Assembly: GCF_036226925.1 (NCBI RefSeq)
Contig: NZ_CP109031.1
Location: forward strand, 9,424,001 to 9,488,000
DNA from: Streptomyces sp. NBC_00659
GTDB lineage: Bacteria; Actinomycetota; Actinomycetes; Streptomycetales; Streptomycetaceae
Direction of reading: 5' to 3'
Length of the DNA: 64,000 bases
In this document: piece by piece, positions 34,687 to 43,717 of the stretch
Layout: each line of letters opens with the position of its first letter
Numbering within the stretch: the first letter of the stretch is position 1
Notes under the pieces: generated by a model
Seen by the model: only the letters and a program-made list of their open reading frames with translations
The model's database searches: none
Told to the model about the DNA's origin: nothing
Made by a program: the position numbers and the translations under genes

Positions 34687-35004
34687 GTGAGTAGTACGGG
34701 GAAGCAGACGCTCGGCACGATCGCGGTGGCGGTCATCAGCGGTGTTCTGACCAATGCGGTGTGGGAGATGCCGTGGACGGACTGGTCGCGCAGCACGTCC
34801 GGCAAGTGGGTCAGCGGTGTTGCCTTCGGTGCTGCCGCGTTCGTGCTGCTCTTCTACCTCAGTGACGTGCTGGGTTCTTGGGCTGACGACCTTCAGGAAC
34901 GCAACAGGCCGGTCTACAGAATGGTGTGGGGTCTCTACTGTCTGAACGGCCTGGTCTTCGCGATCTGCGGATACACGGTACTGCGGTGGATCTTCCACCG
35001 CTGA
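34687..35004 (+). CDS. Small membrane protein, three helices
   Basis: 105 aa from GTG 34687 (GGGGGCGG upstream). Helices LGTIAVAVISGVLTNAVW, GVAFGAAAFVLLFYLSDVLG and MVWGLYCLNGLVFAICGYTV. It is convergent with the broken gene that ends at 35014. Not recognised. Confidence 0.6.
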   Translation: MSSTGKQTLGTIAVAVISGVLTNAVWEMPWTDWSRSTSGKWVSGVAFGAAAFVLLFYLSDVLGSWADDLQERNRPVYRMVWGLYCLNGLVFAICGYTVLRWIFHR

Positions 35005-35013
35005 CGAGTGTGG

Positions 35014-35880
35014 CTACGCCTGCTCGCCGCGGACCTTGCGGCGCACGGGGTCCAGGTCGGCGACGGGGATCTGTCCTTGCAGGGGCAGGCCTGCCTCGCG
35101 CCATGCCTGCCGTGCACGGGCCTCGTCGCCCTGGGCGTCGCCGACGAGGAGCTGTCGGGCGACGTTGTTGGGCAGGGTGCCCTCCCCCAGGTCGACGAGA
35201 CGCACGACCATGCGCACGTTGTCGAACTTGGTGTCCGCCTTGGGCTCGTTGACGCGGTAGACGAGTACCCAGCGGCCTTGAAGGGCCTGTGCGCGCTCGA
35301 TCATCTGGCGGCCGGGGAATGGTGGTGTCCTGGTCGGTGCGGATCGTCTCGGGGATCCCGGAGGAGGGGAGCAGCGTGAGCAGGCCGCGGCGGCTGGACT
35401 CCTCGATCTCGACCTTCTCCAGGAACGCGGGGAAGGGGTGGGAGGCGTCGAGGGTCTGCATCCGCGGCTAACCTCGCGGGCGGTGAAGGCGAGTTCCACG
35501 GCGAGGTTCTGCACGTTGGCGAGCCAGCGACTCGGGGCGGCACCGTGGGCGGGGTCGGGCTGGCTGCCTGTGCTGCGGCGGCGACCAGCGCGGTGTAGTC
35601 GGTCGCGGGAAACATCATGGCCTGTTCGGGAGCGGTGAGTTCACGGGCGTGGATGTCGAGGATGCCGTCGGCGACTTTGGCGGCCCGGGTGCTCAGGCTG
35701 TCGGTCGAGTTCCCGGCGATGAGGCCGATGATCTGCTCGCGGGCGCAGCGGGGGCTGTGGTCGCTCCCGCGGGCACCTTGGGGTCGCGGCGGTAGCGCCA
35801 CAGGGGGTGCCGTAGAAGTCGACGGGTTCGGGGTCGCGGTAGTAGACGACCACGCGGTAGGCAGTGAGCAGCGCTTTCAT
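35014..35880 (-). pseudogene. Gene broken by several frameshifts
   Basis: Coding-like segments follow one another in different frames: MKALLTAYRVVVYYRDPEPV (35880), REQIIGLIAGNSTDSLSTRA (around 35720), NVQNLAVELAFTAREVSR (around 35500), LDASHPFPAFLEKVEIEESS (around 35450), then MIERAQALQGRWVLVYRVNE ... VRRKVRGEQA-stop. Joined, they form one protein of about 285 aa. At least four indels are needed, in or near C/G runs. The preceding 28-aa ORF is coupled to it by ATGA. Family unknown. Confidence 0.6.
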
Positions 35881-35963
35881 GGTCTCTTCCGCTTGATCAT
35901 GTCGGCGGTGAGCAGCGTGGAGGGGCGGCCGCGGACGGGCAGAGGCTTCGGCGTCTCAGTCAT
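35877..35963 (-). CDS. 28-aa leader-like ORF coupled to the broken gene
   Basis: ATG 35963 encodes MTETPKPLPVRGRPSTLLTA plus a basic end; its TGA overlaps the next ATG (ATGA). It could be a leader peptide or a small protein. Confidence 0.4.
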   Translation of the reverse strand: MTETPKPLPVRGRPSTLLTADMIKRKRP

Positions 35964-36032
35964 GGCGCGGACCGTAGGAACCCGGCGAGCCTTGCGTCGC
36001 GCGCTGCCGCGCCGTTCAGCGGATGCCAGGGG

Positions 36033-36365
36033 CTACCAAGCGCGTTCGATCGCGTCAGCCAGCGCGCGGACCTGTTCTTCGTCCAGGTCGATGGCCAGGG
36101 CGTAGAGCGGGTCATGTAGGCGTTGTGCGGGCGGGAGCAGCCTGTCGACGGCATCGGTTCCGATACCGAGGATGCTGGCCAGCTCGACTTCTCCATCCAG
36201 CATCAGCCGCAGGACGGTGCGGCCGGTGTCCAAGTCGGTGTCCGTGCTGCTCGCAATGTCGAAGGTGTGGAGGTTCGCGGCAAGGCGCGCGGGCTCCGAG
36301 TCGGGCCTAGAAGAGAGCAGCCGCCGGAACTCATCCGCCGCGGCCCTCCTGTCCTGAGCGCTCAT
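36033..36365 (-). CDS. Hypothetical helical protein
   Basis: 110 aa from ATG 36365. MSAQDRRAAADEFRRLLSSR, a middle LRLMLDGEVELASILGIGTD and a C-terminal YALAIDLDEEQVRALADAIE, largely alpha-helical. Frame intact. Not recognised. Confidence 0.55.
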   Translation of the reverse strand: MSAQDRRAAADEFRRLLSSRPDSEPARLAANLHTFDIASSTDTDLDTGRTVLRLMLDGEVELASILGIGTDAVDRLLPPAQRLHDPLYALAIDLDEEQVRALADAIERAW

Positions 36366-36539
36366 CAGGGCAGCGTACGGAGCACGGTACGGCCGGGTGC
36401 CCGTTCCGCCGGAAGTGGCGCGCGGGCGGACCCGAGGCGGCCTGTTCCTGCCGCGTGACGTAAGCACCGGCGGGCCCTCATGGTGCGTGGCAGTCCGGGG
36501 CGCAGCGGTGCGCTCCGCAGCCGGCCCGGCGGCCCACCC

Positions 36540-37037
36540 ATGCTCTCTCCGTCCCTCAAGCACGCCGCGACCGCACTGCACATCCCCCTCCTGCTGCTCG
36601 TGGGCGGCTTCGCGTGGCTCACGCCGGGGTGGCTGATCACCCTCGGCCGCACCGAGTACGCCCACCCGGCGGCCGTGGTGCTCGTCGCGGCTGGCACCGC
36701 GGCGATCTGCGGCCCCCGCGTAGCCGCATACGTCGGGTACGTCTCGGCGTCCTTCCTGGCCGGGCTCGACTGGTGGCCCGCGTTTCTGCCCGCCGAGCTC
36801 GTGGTGGCGTACCGGGTCGCGGATACGGTCGTCGTCCTGGTCGCCATGCGCAGGAAGGGGGGAGCGCATACCGCGGCTCGGGTTCTGGCGGACGCTGCAA
36901 GCCACGGTGGGGTGGCGCTACTAGTGAAGCGGGCGTGGGCGCACCTGCACCTGCTGCGGCTCCGGTCCGGGGCCGCGGACGTGATCAGCCTGAAAGTGCC
37001 GGGCGAGCGGATCCGCTCGCCCGGTACGTCGGCATGA
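36540..37037 (+). CDS. Small polytopic membrane protein
   Basis: 165 aa from ATG 36540. Helices ALHIPLLLLVGGFAWLTPGW, AAVVLVAAGTAAICG, and a middle AELVVAYRVADTVVVLVAM. The last 45 residues are basic and hydrophilic, and may be in the wrong frame. Not recognised. Confidence 0.5.
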   Translation: MLSPSLKHAATALHIPLLLLVGGFAWLTPGWLITLGRTEYAHPAAVVLVAAGTAAICGPRVAAYVGYVSASFLAGLDWWPAFLPAELVVAYRVADTVVVLVAMRRKGGAHTAARVLADAASHGGVALLVKRAWAHLHLLRLRSGAADVISLKVPGERIRSPGTSA

Positions 37038-37059
37038 CCCGGCGCCGAGTTCAAGGTGC

Positions 37060-37293
37060 ATGAGCCCGGGCCGCCAACGCTGCGTACGGGAAGGCGTGCG
37101 CAACGTCCACGCCTGGGTCGTGGGCGTGCCCGCCGTGGTGTGGGAAGGCGGCACCCCGATCGTCACCCCGGACTGGAAGCGGGCGGTGTCCGACCCGTGG
37201 AAGGGGCCCGCGTTCGTCGACGCCGCCACTCTGGAGCCACTCCAGCGCGCGGACACGGCCGTACTGATTGGCAAGGCCGTCTACTACCGGTGA
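37060..37293 (+). CDS. Small hypothetical protein of mobile-element type
   Basis: 77 aa from ATG 37060. RNVHAWVVGVPAVVWEGGTP, then VTPDWKRAVSDPWKGPAFVD. Single domain; length and composition resemble small genes next to replication and transfer modules. Not recognised. Confidence 0.5.
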   Translation: MSPGRQRCVREGVRNVHAWVVGVPAVVWEGGTPIVTPDWKRAVSDPWKGPAFVDAATLEPLQRADTAVLIGKAVYYR

Positions 37294-37335
37294 GCGCCGC
37301 ACCTTCAGGTTGCGATCGAACGACTAGTGCGGGGC

Positions 37336-37665
37336 CTAGCCGGCATGGTTGAGCGAGTACCTGGGGATCTCAACGATCAGATCCTCAGTGCCCACCCGAG
37401 CCTGGCACGACAGCCGCGACTGAGGCTCCAGTCCCCACGCCCTATCCAGGTAGTCCTCTTCGAGCTCGTCTGCTTCATTCAGGGAGTCGAAGCCTTCCCG
37501 GATGATGACGTGACAGGTGCCGCCGGCAGTCGCCCCGCCACACGCAGTCTCGATCGGAATGCGGACGCCGTGCGCGACGTCGAGGATGCTCTGACCTGCT
37601 TCGGCTGTCGTCACGAGTCCGTCCGGGCAGAACTTTTCATGAGGCAAAAAGATGATTTGGGTCAT
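37336..37665 (-). CDS. 2Fe-2S ferredoxin lacking one cluster cysteine
   Basis: 109 aa from ATG 37665; longer frames start in an unrelated repeat region. The fold is that of Isc/adrenodoxin-type ferredoxins: IIFLPHEKFCPDGLVTTAEA, SILDVAHGVRIPIE, then the cluster loop TACGGATAGGTCHV and the last ligand in RLSCQARVG. The usual loop is C-x5-C-x2-C; here the second Cys position is Gly (TGC would be GGC), so only three of four ligands remain. Either a non-functional copy or a noncanonical cluster. Confidence 0.8.
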   Translation of the reverse strand: MTQIIFLPHEKFCPDGLVTTAEAGQSILDVAHGVRIPIETACGGATAGGTCHVIIREGFDSLNEADELEEDYLDRAWGLEPQSRLSCQARVGTEDLIVEIPRYSLNHAG

Positions 37666-37696
37666 AAGCAGGGGCCATAACACGCCCCGAGGCCGG

Positions 37697-38044
37697 TCAA
37701 GTGGCCTTCCCTGCCGTCTTAGCCTGGCTGGAGCACGTGAACGGGCCGCACCGGTTGATGAGGCCCGGCTGGAGCGCGTCCTGGTCGCACCCGCACGTGA
37801 ACGGGCCACACCGGTCGGTGAGCCACGTGCGGTCGGCAAGCGGCAGATCTGCCCGCTGGTCGTCCATCACCTGACCGGACGCGTCCACGCGCCTGAACGG
37901 CTCCTCGTACGGGGCGTTGCACACCGTGCACCGGGCGTTGAACCAGTAGGAGAGCTCGCCGTGTTCTTCGGCGGGGATCACGGGGTACCTGTCGCCGCCG
38001 TCGTGGAGTTGAACGCTCAGAGCAGCATTGCAGTCACAGGCCAT
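37697..38044 (-). CDS. Cysteine-rich small protein with a repeated CGPFTC motif
   Basis: 115 aa from ATG 38044. CDCNAALSVQLHDGGDRYPV leads to a CTVCNAPYEEP zinc-ribbon-like pair. The C-terminus repeats RCGPFTC twice, separated by about 15 residues, corresponding to a DNA direct repeat. Probably metal-binding, function unknown. Confidence 0.5.
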   Translation of the reverse strand: MACDCNAALSVQLHDGGDRYPVIPAEEHGELSYWFNARCTVCNAPYEEPFRRVDASGQVMDDQRADLPLADRTWLTDRCGPFTCGCDQDALQPGLINRCGPFTCSSQAKTAGKAT

Positions 38045-38092
38045 GAGCGCATCGTGCCAGGCCCGTGCCCACCTCAATACCGTCGCGAGCTG

Positions 38093-38486
38093 TCAGGCGG
38101 CCGCGGCGCGCTTGAGGGCCTGCCGCGCATCAACCTGAGCAGCGCCCGTGAAACCCTCGTCCCCGGAGCGCTCCCACCACTTGTGACAGTGGACGAACGC
38201 GGCCTTCCCTCGCATCTCCCCCATCAACCGGTCGTACTCAACCGTGTCGGTTGCCTTCCAGCCGTCCGTCTTTTCACGCCCGGCCCGCTCCCGGCCGCTC
38301 CTCCTCCGCCTCCCACCCGGGGTGCGCCTCCCGGACCCACGGGAGCGTCGCCTGGGTGGGCACGGAGAGCGGCGTACAGGCCGTCGAGCTCGCGCTGGGC
38401 GTCGATCAGCTCGGCGGGAAAGGCGTGCGGGTCGAACGGTTTGGCCGGAGTGCCGGCTGTCGGGGCGGGGGAGCAGCGGTGGTCAT
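38093..38486 (-). pseudogene. Frameshifted hypothetical gene
   Basis: Segments in three frames join to one small protein: MTTAAPPP (ATG 38486), AKPFDPHAFPAELIDAQREL ... LRAHPGDA, WVREAHPGWEAEEERPGAGR, then EKTDGWKATDTVEYDRLMGE ... AAFVHCHKWWERSGDEGF ending at 38093. The last segment resembles small proteins frequent near Streptomyces integrative elements. Three indels are needed. Confidence 0.5.
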
Positions 38487-38517
38487 GGTCCGGAGCCTAG
38501 TTCGAGCGACTGACAAC

Positions 38518-38550
38518 GCCCGGTCCCCGCGGTGAGGAGCGGGGCCGGGC
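38518..38550. terminator. GC hairpin
   Basis: GCCCGGTCCCCGC (38518-38530) pairs with GCGGGGCCGGGC (38539-38550), one bulge, 8-nt loop; upstream of the minus-strand pseudogene and convergent side of the spacer. Confidence 0.55.
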
Positions 38551-38562
38551 GCAGCGAGGCGG

Positions 38563-38612
38563 GTGAAGTGACGTGACGCGGCCCGTCAGGTGACCGCGTC
38601 ACGGCACTTCAC
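38563..38612. repeat. Two-stage inverted repeat
   Basis: GTGAAGTG (38563-38570) pairs with 38605-38612 and GTGACGCGG (38573-38581) with 38594-38602, separated by 2x2 internal mismatches; loop 12 nt. Possible regulatory or transfer/replication structure; no protein gene overlaps. Confidence 0.6.
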
Positions 38613-38717
38613 TTCACCGCCGCCTGCCTGGCAATTCATCCCACAGCGGCAGTAGCTGTGATCGCAACAGGCGCCGCTGTGTTCGTGTGCCATCTCACGT
38701 TGGCTCTGTTCGCGAGT

Positions 38718-40660
38718 TCGGGTTCTGGCTCAGCTTCTGGATGCTGTTGGTGATCTTCACTCGGTGGGGTGACTTCTGCTGACCATGGCTGTGTTCATGT
38801 CCTTGAGATGCTGGGCTGGTGGGAGCGGGGCGGTTTCGGCGGTCGGAGGGGTGACCGCAGTGGCAATGGGTTCGGTTTCGGGGCGGGTGATTCGCCGTTG
38901 ACGGTGCGGATGGCCCGGGCGAGCAGTCCACGGGGCACGGCCGCGATGTGGGTGCGTGATCGGCTGGACGGCATGTTCACGGAGGCCGATTTCGCCGACT
39001 GGTATCCGGCTGACGGACGGCCTGGGTTGTCGCCGGCTCAGCTGGCTCTCGTGTCGGTGCTGCAGTACGCGGAGAACCTCACCGACCGGCAGGCGGCGGA
39101 CGCAGTCCGCTGCCGCCTGGACTGGAAGTACTGTCTGGGCCTTGAGCTGGACGATCCGGGGTTCGACTTCACGGTCCTGAGCGAATTTCGTGGCCGGGTG
39201 GCCGAGGGCGACCGCGCGGACCGGCTCCTGGCGCTGGTCGTGGACCGGCTTGCAGAAGCCGGGCTGGTCAAAAGGCGGGGACGGATCCGAACGGATTCCA
39301 CCCACGTGCTGGCGGCGGTCCGCCGTCTGAACCGGGGTGAACTGGTCGCCGAGACGCTGCGCTGTGCTCTGGAGGAACTCACGCTGCAGGGTGAGGAATG
39401 GTTGGCCGCTCTCGTGACTCCTGACTGGGCGGACCGCTATGGCCGCCCGGTCCGCTATGAGCGGCTTCCCCGTGGTGGTGACGCATTGATCGCCTGGGTG
39501 CTGCAGGTGGGTGAGGACGGGCTGCACATCCTGCGCGCCGTTTATCGTGACGATGCCCCGCCTGGCTTGCGGGAGTTGAGGCCGGTGCAGGTCCTGCGGC
39601 AGGTCTGGGTCCAGCAGTACTGGCACGACGAGACGGGCCAACTCCGGTGGCGGGCAGCGAAGTCGACGCGTGACCGGGCCAGCCGGAGGGCGACGGATCA
39701 AAGGAATACGGGCAAGTCTTCAGCGGCCGGGCGGCCAGATCCTGGTTCAGCACGAGTGCCGTGGTCGACGATGGAGATCGTCACCCCGCACGATCCCGAG
39801 GCCCGTTACAGCCAGAAGGTCACCGCGGCCGGCCGGAACGACTGGATCGGTTATCGCGATCATCAGACCGAGACCTGCGACGAGATGAGCCCAACGTCAT
39901 CGTCCAGGTCCTCACCCGCCCGGCGCCGCAACAGGACATCGACGCCCTCGACGACATCCACCGACAGCTGATCCGGCAGGGCTTTCAGCCCATCGAGCAC
40001 GTCGTCGACGGCGGCTATGTCACCCCGGACAGCGTCCACCAGGCAGCCATGGCCTGGGACATCTCCTTGCTCGGCCCAGTCCGCGAGGACCCACACGCCG
40101 CCCAGCGGCCGGGCTTCACGAAGGAGGACTTCCACATCGACTGGGACAACCGCACCCTCACCTGCCCGAACGGCATCACCAGCCCGCCCTGGAAACCCAC
40201 CCTCGGCGACGGACACCCCCAACTGTCCGTCCTCTTCCCCCGCAAGGCATGCCGGGAATGCGAAGACCGCCTGAAGTGCACCGGCAACGTCGATGGCAAA
40301 GGACGCCACATCCTCTTGCTGCCTGAGCCCCAACAGAAGATCCAGTCCAAGGCCAGGAAAGACCAGAAGACCAGCAGCTGGCGGCGGCGCTATGCCATCC
40401 GCGCAGGCTGCGAGGCCACCGTCTCGGAAACCGTTCACGCTCACGGCCTGCGCCACTGCCGCTACCGAGGCCTGGCAAAGACGCACGTCCAACACGTGCT
40501 CACAGCCGCCGGAACCAACATCGTCCGACTCAGTGAATGCTTCCCACCCGGCACCACCCCGGCTTCTCCACCACGACCACCCAGCCACTTCCGGCAGCTC
40601 TGCGGAAGGCTGACGGCCTAGAGATCACCAACAGCATCCGGAAGTTGAGCCAGAACCCGA
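38718..40660. mobile_element. IS1182-family element
   Basis: Imperfect 39-bp inverted repeats (38718-38756, 40622-40660; two mismatches; core GGATGCTGTTGGTGATCT) bound one frameshifted transposase. The right end is directly abutted by the ISL3 element. Confidence 0.85.
38808..40621 (+). pseudogene. IS1182 transposase with a frameshift
   Basis: The first frame starts MLGWWERGGFGGRRGDRSGN and passes VRDRLDGMFTEADFADWYPA, RRGRIRTDSTHVLAAVRR and VEIVTPHDPEARYSQK-like sequence to QTETCDE (39890). The second continues EPNVIVQVLTRPAPQQDIDA, VDGGYVTPDSVHQAA, CPNGITSPPWKPT, GCEATVSETVHAHGLRHCRY to 40621. A one-base change at 39884 would fuse them to about 600 aa, the family length. The frame break removes the catalytic C-terminus. 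Confidence 0.82.
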
Positions 40661-40786
40661 GAACGGGGCTCTGGTCCACTTGGTGTGGTCGCGTACGCAG
40701 CGTGACTGTTGATCTTCTCGTGATGGTGGCTGAGATAGCCCGAAAATCGCCCGGCTGGTGTGCAGCGTGGCTGACAGTGCTGCGCC

Positions 40787-42385
40787 GTGAACGAAGTACA
40801 GCCGCAACTCGAAGAGTTGCTGTTCTCCTCGCTGGAGAACGTGTTGGTGGAGTCGGTCGAGGTGACCGACACGGCTGTCCGGATCGAGGCCCTGAGCACT
40901 GCCCGGCAGGCGACTTGCCCGGACTGCGGATGCCCGTCGAGGCGAATACACGGCTCCTATCTGCGGTTTCCCCATGACCTGCCGACGGCGGGCAAGTCCG
41001 CCGTGGTGGCGTTGAGGGTGCGCCGGTTTGTCTGCGCGGAGGGCACCTGTCCGCGCAAGACCTTCGCCGAACAGGTGCCGGGGCTCACTCGCCGGTTCAG
41101 CCGACGGACGGAACGGCTGCGATCAACACTCATCTCGGTCGGCCTCGCGCTCGCGGGCCGGGCCGGGGCTCGCATGACCGGCGCCTTCGGGGCCCCGGTC
41201 AGCCGGAACACCTTGCTCAGGCTGATCGCCTCGATCCCGGATCCACCCGCTGTCACGCCCCGCGTGGTCGGCATGGACGAATACGCCCAGCGCAAGGGAC
41301 GGATCTACGGAACGGTGCTCGTCGACGTCGAATCACGTCGTCCGATCGACCTCCTGCCCGACCGGGAGGCGGACACGCTCGCAGCCTGGCTCGCCGAGCG
41401 GCCGGGCATCGAGATCGTCTGCCGTGACCGTGCATCCTTCTTCGCAGACGGAGCCACCCGCGGTGCCCCGCAGGCCATCCAAGTCGCTGACCGGTGGCAC
41501 CTTTGGCACAACCTGGGCGAAGCCGCAGAGAAATGTGTCTACCGGCACCGCGGCTGCTTGCGTCCCCCGCCGGAACAGCCGGAGGAACCCCGGGATGAGC
41601 CGGAGTCGGCCGCGTCATCGCCCTGGCCGACAGGGCACCGGTTCGCCGAACGCACCCGCGCCAAGCACGCCACCATCCACGCGCTCCTCGCCGCCGGTCA
41701 CAGCAAGCGGTCCGTCGCCCGACAGCTCGGGATGACGCTCAACACGATCTTGCGCTTCTCCCGCGCCACCACCCCGGAGGAGATGTTCACCGGGCAGTGG
41801 CAAGACCGTGCGACCAGGCTCGACGCCTACAAGCCCTACCTCGATCAGTGCTGGCAGGAAGGCTGCACCAACGCCTGGACACTATGGGAGGAGATCAAGG
41901 AACAGGGCTATCCCCGTGGCTACGCCAGCGTCCGCGACTACGTCAGCAGGAACCTTCGCGGCAAACCCCAACCAGTCGGCCCTCGCCCGCCCTCGGCCCG
42001 CGCCGTCACGCGCTGGATCCTCACCCACCCCGACGCTCTGCCCGAAGGCGACCGGATCCGGCTCAAGGCTGTCCTGGCCAACTGCCCCGAACTGACCGCT
42101 CCTGTCGAGTACGTGCGCTCGTTCGCCCACATGGTCACCGAGCTGCAAGGCGACCAACTGCCGGAGTGGATTGCATCCGCCCGAACCACCACCGACCTGC
42201 CAAGCCTCAGCCGATTTGCCCAGCACCTCGAACGCGACCTCGACTCGGTCATCGCCGGCCTGACCCTGCCATGGAGCTCAGGCGTCGTTGAAGGACACGT
42301 CAACAGGATCAAGATGCTCAAGCGGCAGATGTACGGTCGCGCTGGCTTCAAGCTCCTGCGCAAGCGGGTACTGCTTGCCTCCTGA
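40787..42385 (+). CDS. ISL3-family transposase
   Basis: 532 aa from GTG 40787. Intact CxxC zinc ribbon (TCPDCGCPSRRIHG), then a second Cys-containing strand (RRFVCAEGTCPRKTFAEQVP), DDE residues in RVVGMDEYAQRKGRIYG and VCRDRASFFADGA, HTH in HSKRSVARQLGMTLNTILRF, and SSGVVEGHVNRIKMLKRQMY. Full length and undamaged; probably active. Confidence 0.9.
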   Translation: MNEVQPQLEELLFSSLENVLVESVEVTDTAVRIEALSTARQATCPDCGCPSRRIHGSYLRFPHDLPTAGKSAVVALRVRRFVCAEGTCPRKTFAEQVPGLTRRFSRRTERLRSTLISVGLALAGRAGARMTGAFGAPVSRNTLLRLIASIPDPPAVTPRVVGMDEYAQRKGRIYGTVLVDVESRRPIDLLPDREADTLAAWLAERPGIEIVCRDRASFFADGATRGAPQAIQVADRWHLWHNLGEAAEKCVYRHRGCLRPPPEQPEEPRDEPESAASSPWPTGHRFAERTRAKHATIHALLAAGHSKRSVARQLGMTLNTILRFSRATTPEEMFTGQWQDRATRLDAYKPYLDQCWQEGCTNAWTLWEEIKEQGYPRGYASVRDYVSRNLRGKPQPVGPRPPSARAVTRWILTHPDALPEGDRIRLKAVLANCPELTAPVEYVRSFAHMVTELQGDQLPEWIASARTTTDLPSLSRFAQHLERDLDSVIAGLTLPWSSGVVEGHVNRIKMLKRQMYGRAGFKLLRKRVLLAS

Positions 42386-42439
42386 CCTCACTGTCAGTGG
42401 CCAATGCGACGATCCCCAGACGGCCAAGCGAGGAGAGAA

Positions 42440-42877
42440 ATGGGCACCTGGGACATCGGCCCCTTCGATAACGACACCGCCGCCGACTTCGGAGGTGACC
42501 TGGACGAGGCAGCACTGGAAGAACGCGAAGCCATGATCCGCAGCGCGCTCCAACGCGCCGCTGCCTCTGCGGACTTCCTGGATACCTCCGACGGTGAGCG
42601 AGCAGTGGCCGCAGCCGCCCTGATCGTTGCTCAGCACCCTGACGGCGAACGGACATGCTCGAACTACGGTCCGTCAGAACCCCTGCCAGAGTTGCCCGCA
42701 GACCTTCGAACGCTCGCCGTCGACGCTCTGGACCAAGTGGTCTCCGAGCGGTCTGAACTCGCCGAACTCTGGGACGACGCTGCCAACGGCTCGAAGTGGC
42801 GCCACGACATCACCCGCCTTCGCGACGTCCTTGACCCTCCGGCCCCTCCACAAGAGGACGCCCTCTTCGACATCTAA
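42440..42877 (+). CDS. DUF4259 passenger gene inside the ISL3 element
   Basis: 145 aa from ATG 42440 after GAGGAGAG. MGTWDIGPFDNDTAADFGGD is the DUF4259 signature; ADFLDTSDGERAVAAAALIV and a C-terminal LAELWDDA follow. The domain has no known activity. The gene lies between the two ISL3 repeats, 55 nt after the transposase stop, in the same direction and with its own strong ribosome site, so it moves with the element. Confidence 0.82.
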   Translation: MGTWDIGPFDNDTAADFGGDLDEAALEEREAMIRSALQRAAASADFLDTSDGERAVAAAALIVAQHPDGERTCSNYGPSEPLPELPADLRTLAVDALDQVVSERSELAELWDDAANGSKWRHDITRLRDVLDPPAPPQEDALFDI

Positions 42878-43024
42878 GCGATCACCCACAGTCACGGGTC
42901 ACAGGAATTGGACCAGAGCCCGAGAACGGACAGCAGATGTCCACGAGATTGGGAGGCAGTGGGTTGCGTTGCTGTTCGAATCCCACGGATAGGCCAGCCC
43001 TTTCGGAGCGCGGTACCGAGGTGC

Positions 43025-43222
43025 CTAGCTCGGCAACATCTGGCCCAGAGGCCAATGAACGGGGTGCCAGTGCTCCAGCGCATCGTCCAGCAGAGGCGCC
43101 TCGGGGTCGTCCCAGAGCAGGCAGCCCCACACCAGGCCGGGCACATCTGGGCCCATGGCATCGGCCGGCCCATCGGTGAGCGTGCGGTGCACGGCATCGG
43201 CCACCGGCCTGCCCCACACCAT
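43025..43222 (-). CDS. Short hypothetical protein, probably a fragment
   Basis: 65 aa from ATG 43222, or read through from 43267. MVWGRPVADAVHRTLTDGPA then CLLWDDPEAPLLDDALEHWH. It has coding-like composition but overlaps the terminator of the neighbouring gene. Not recognised. Confidence 0.4.
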   Translation of the reverse strand: MVWGRPVADAVHRTLTDGPADAMGPDVPGLVWGCLLWDDPEAPLLDDALEHWHPVHWPLGQMLPS

Positions 43223-43233
43223 CCGAAACCGAA

Positions 43234-43264
43234 ACGGGTCACCAGCGAGGAGCTGGTGACCCGT
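43234..43264. terminator. 13-bp perfect hairpin
   Basis: ACGGGTCACCAGC (43234-43246) pairs with 43252-43264, 5-nt loop. It lies just beyond the stop of the secreted protein (43280), in position for a terminator. Confidence 0.75.
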
Positions 43265-43279
43265 CACGAAAGATCGTGG

Positions 43280-43717
43280 CTAGCAGTGGCTGCTGCTCTG
43301 CGAAGTGATCTTCGCCAGCTCGTTGTTGCTGACCTTCTTCCACAGGTCGCCCTTGCCGACCTGGTCGTAGGTACTCCACCAGTAAGGGATGTACTGCAGG
43401 TTCTGGTTCAGGGTGTACCAGGTGACTTTGTAGCACCATCCTGCATCGACCCGGAAGGTGTCCCAATCCCCCCTTCCAGCCGTCGACTCGTTCGGCGACA
43501 GCCATTCCGTCGCCGAACCGGAGCATGGGCCGTTGTTCCCGTCGCACCAGTCGTGGGCGGCGGTAGCGCCATAGCTTGATGCGTTCCAGGTGGTTGAGCA
43601 GATCGGATAGCTGCACGAAGGCCCGGCGCTGGCCGAGCTTGGCGCGATGATCGCCCCCGCTACGAGAGCGGACATCACTAGCGCGAACCGTGCCAGAAAC
43701 CTTCCACGCTTCCCCAC
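43280..43717 (-). CDS. Small secreted cysteine-containing protein
   Basis: 145 aa from GTG 43717 (GGGGG 6 nt upstream); a longer fr open frame from 43813 precedes the signal and is discarded. Signal peptide KRGRFLARFALVMSALVAGA ... SASA-GP. The mature chain has Cys pairs (GPSCSYPICS, DWCDGNNGPCSG, AGWCYK) and a Trp/Tyr-rich C-terminus (YIPYWWSTYDQVGKGDL). Likely disulfide-bonded; family not identified. Confidence 0.65.
   Translation of the reverse strand: MGKRGRFLARFALVMSALVAGAIIAPSSASAGPSCSYPICSTTWNASSYGATAAHDWCDGNNGPCSGSATEWLSPNESTAGRGDWDTFRVDAGWCYKVTWYTLNQNLQYIPYWWSTYDQVGKGDLWKKVSNNELAKITSQSSSHC

Larger units (their letters stand above)
40667..42920. mobile_element. ISL3-family element carrying a DUF4259 gene
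   Basis: 12-bp ends (GGCTCTGGTCCA at 40667; complement ending 42920) and direct repeats CGAGAACGG at 40658-40666 and 42921-42929 (8 or 9 bp) define it. The DNA between holds a transposase and, downstream on the same strand, a DUF4259 gene. It inserted at the edge of the IS1182 right repeat. Confidence 0.85.

Noticed and set aside
42958-42994. TTCGAATCCCAC resembling a tRNA T arm and 3' end.
   Set aside because: The 5' side of the T stem does not pair in place and no acceptor or anticodon stem is present; too little to call a tRNA or att site.
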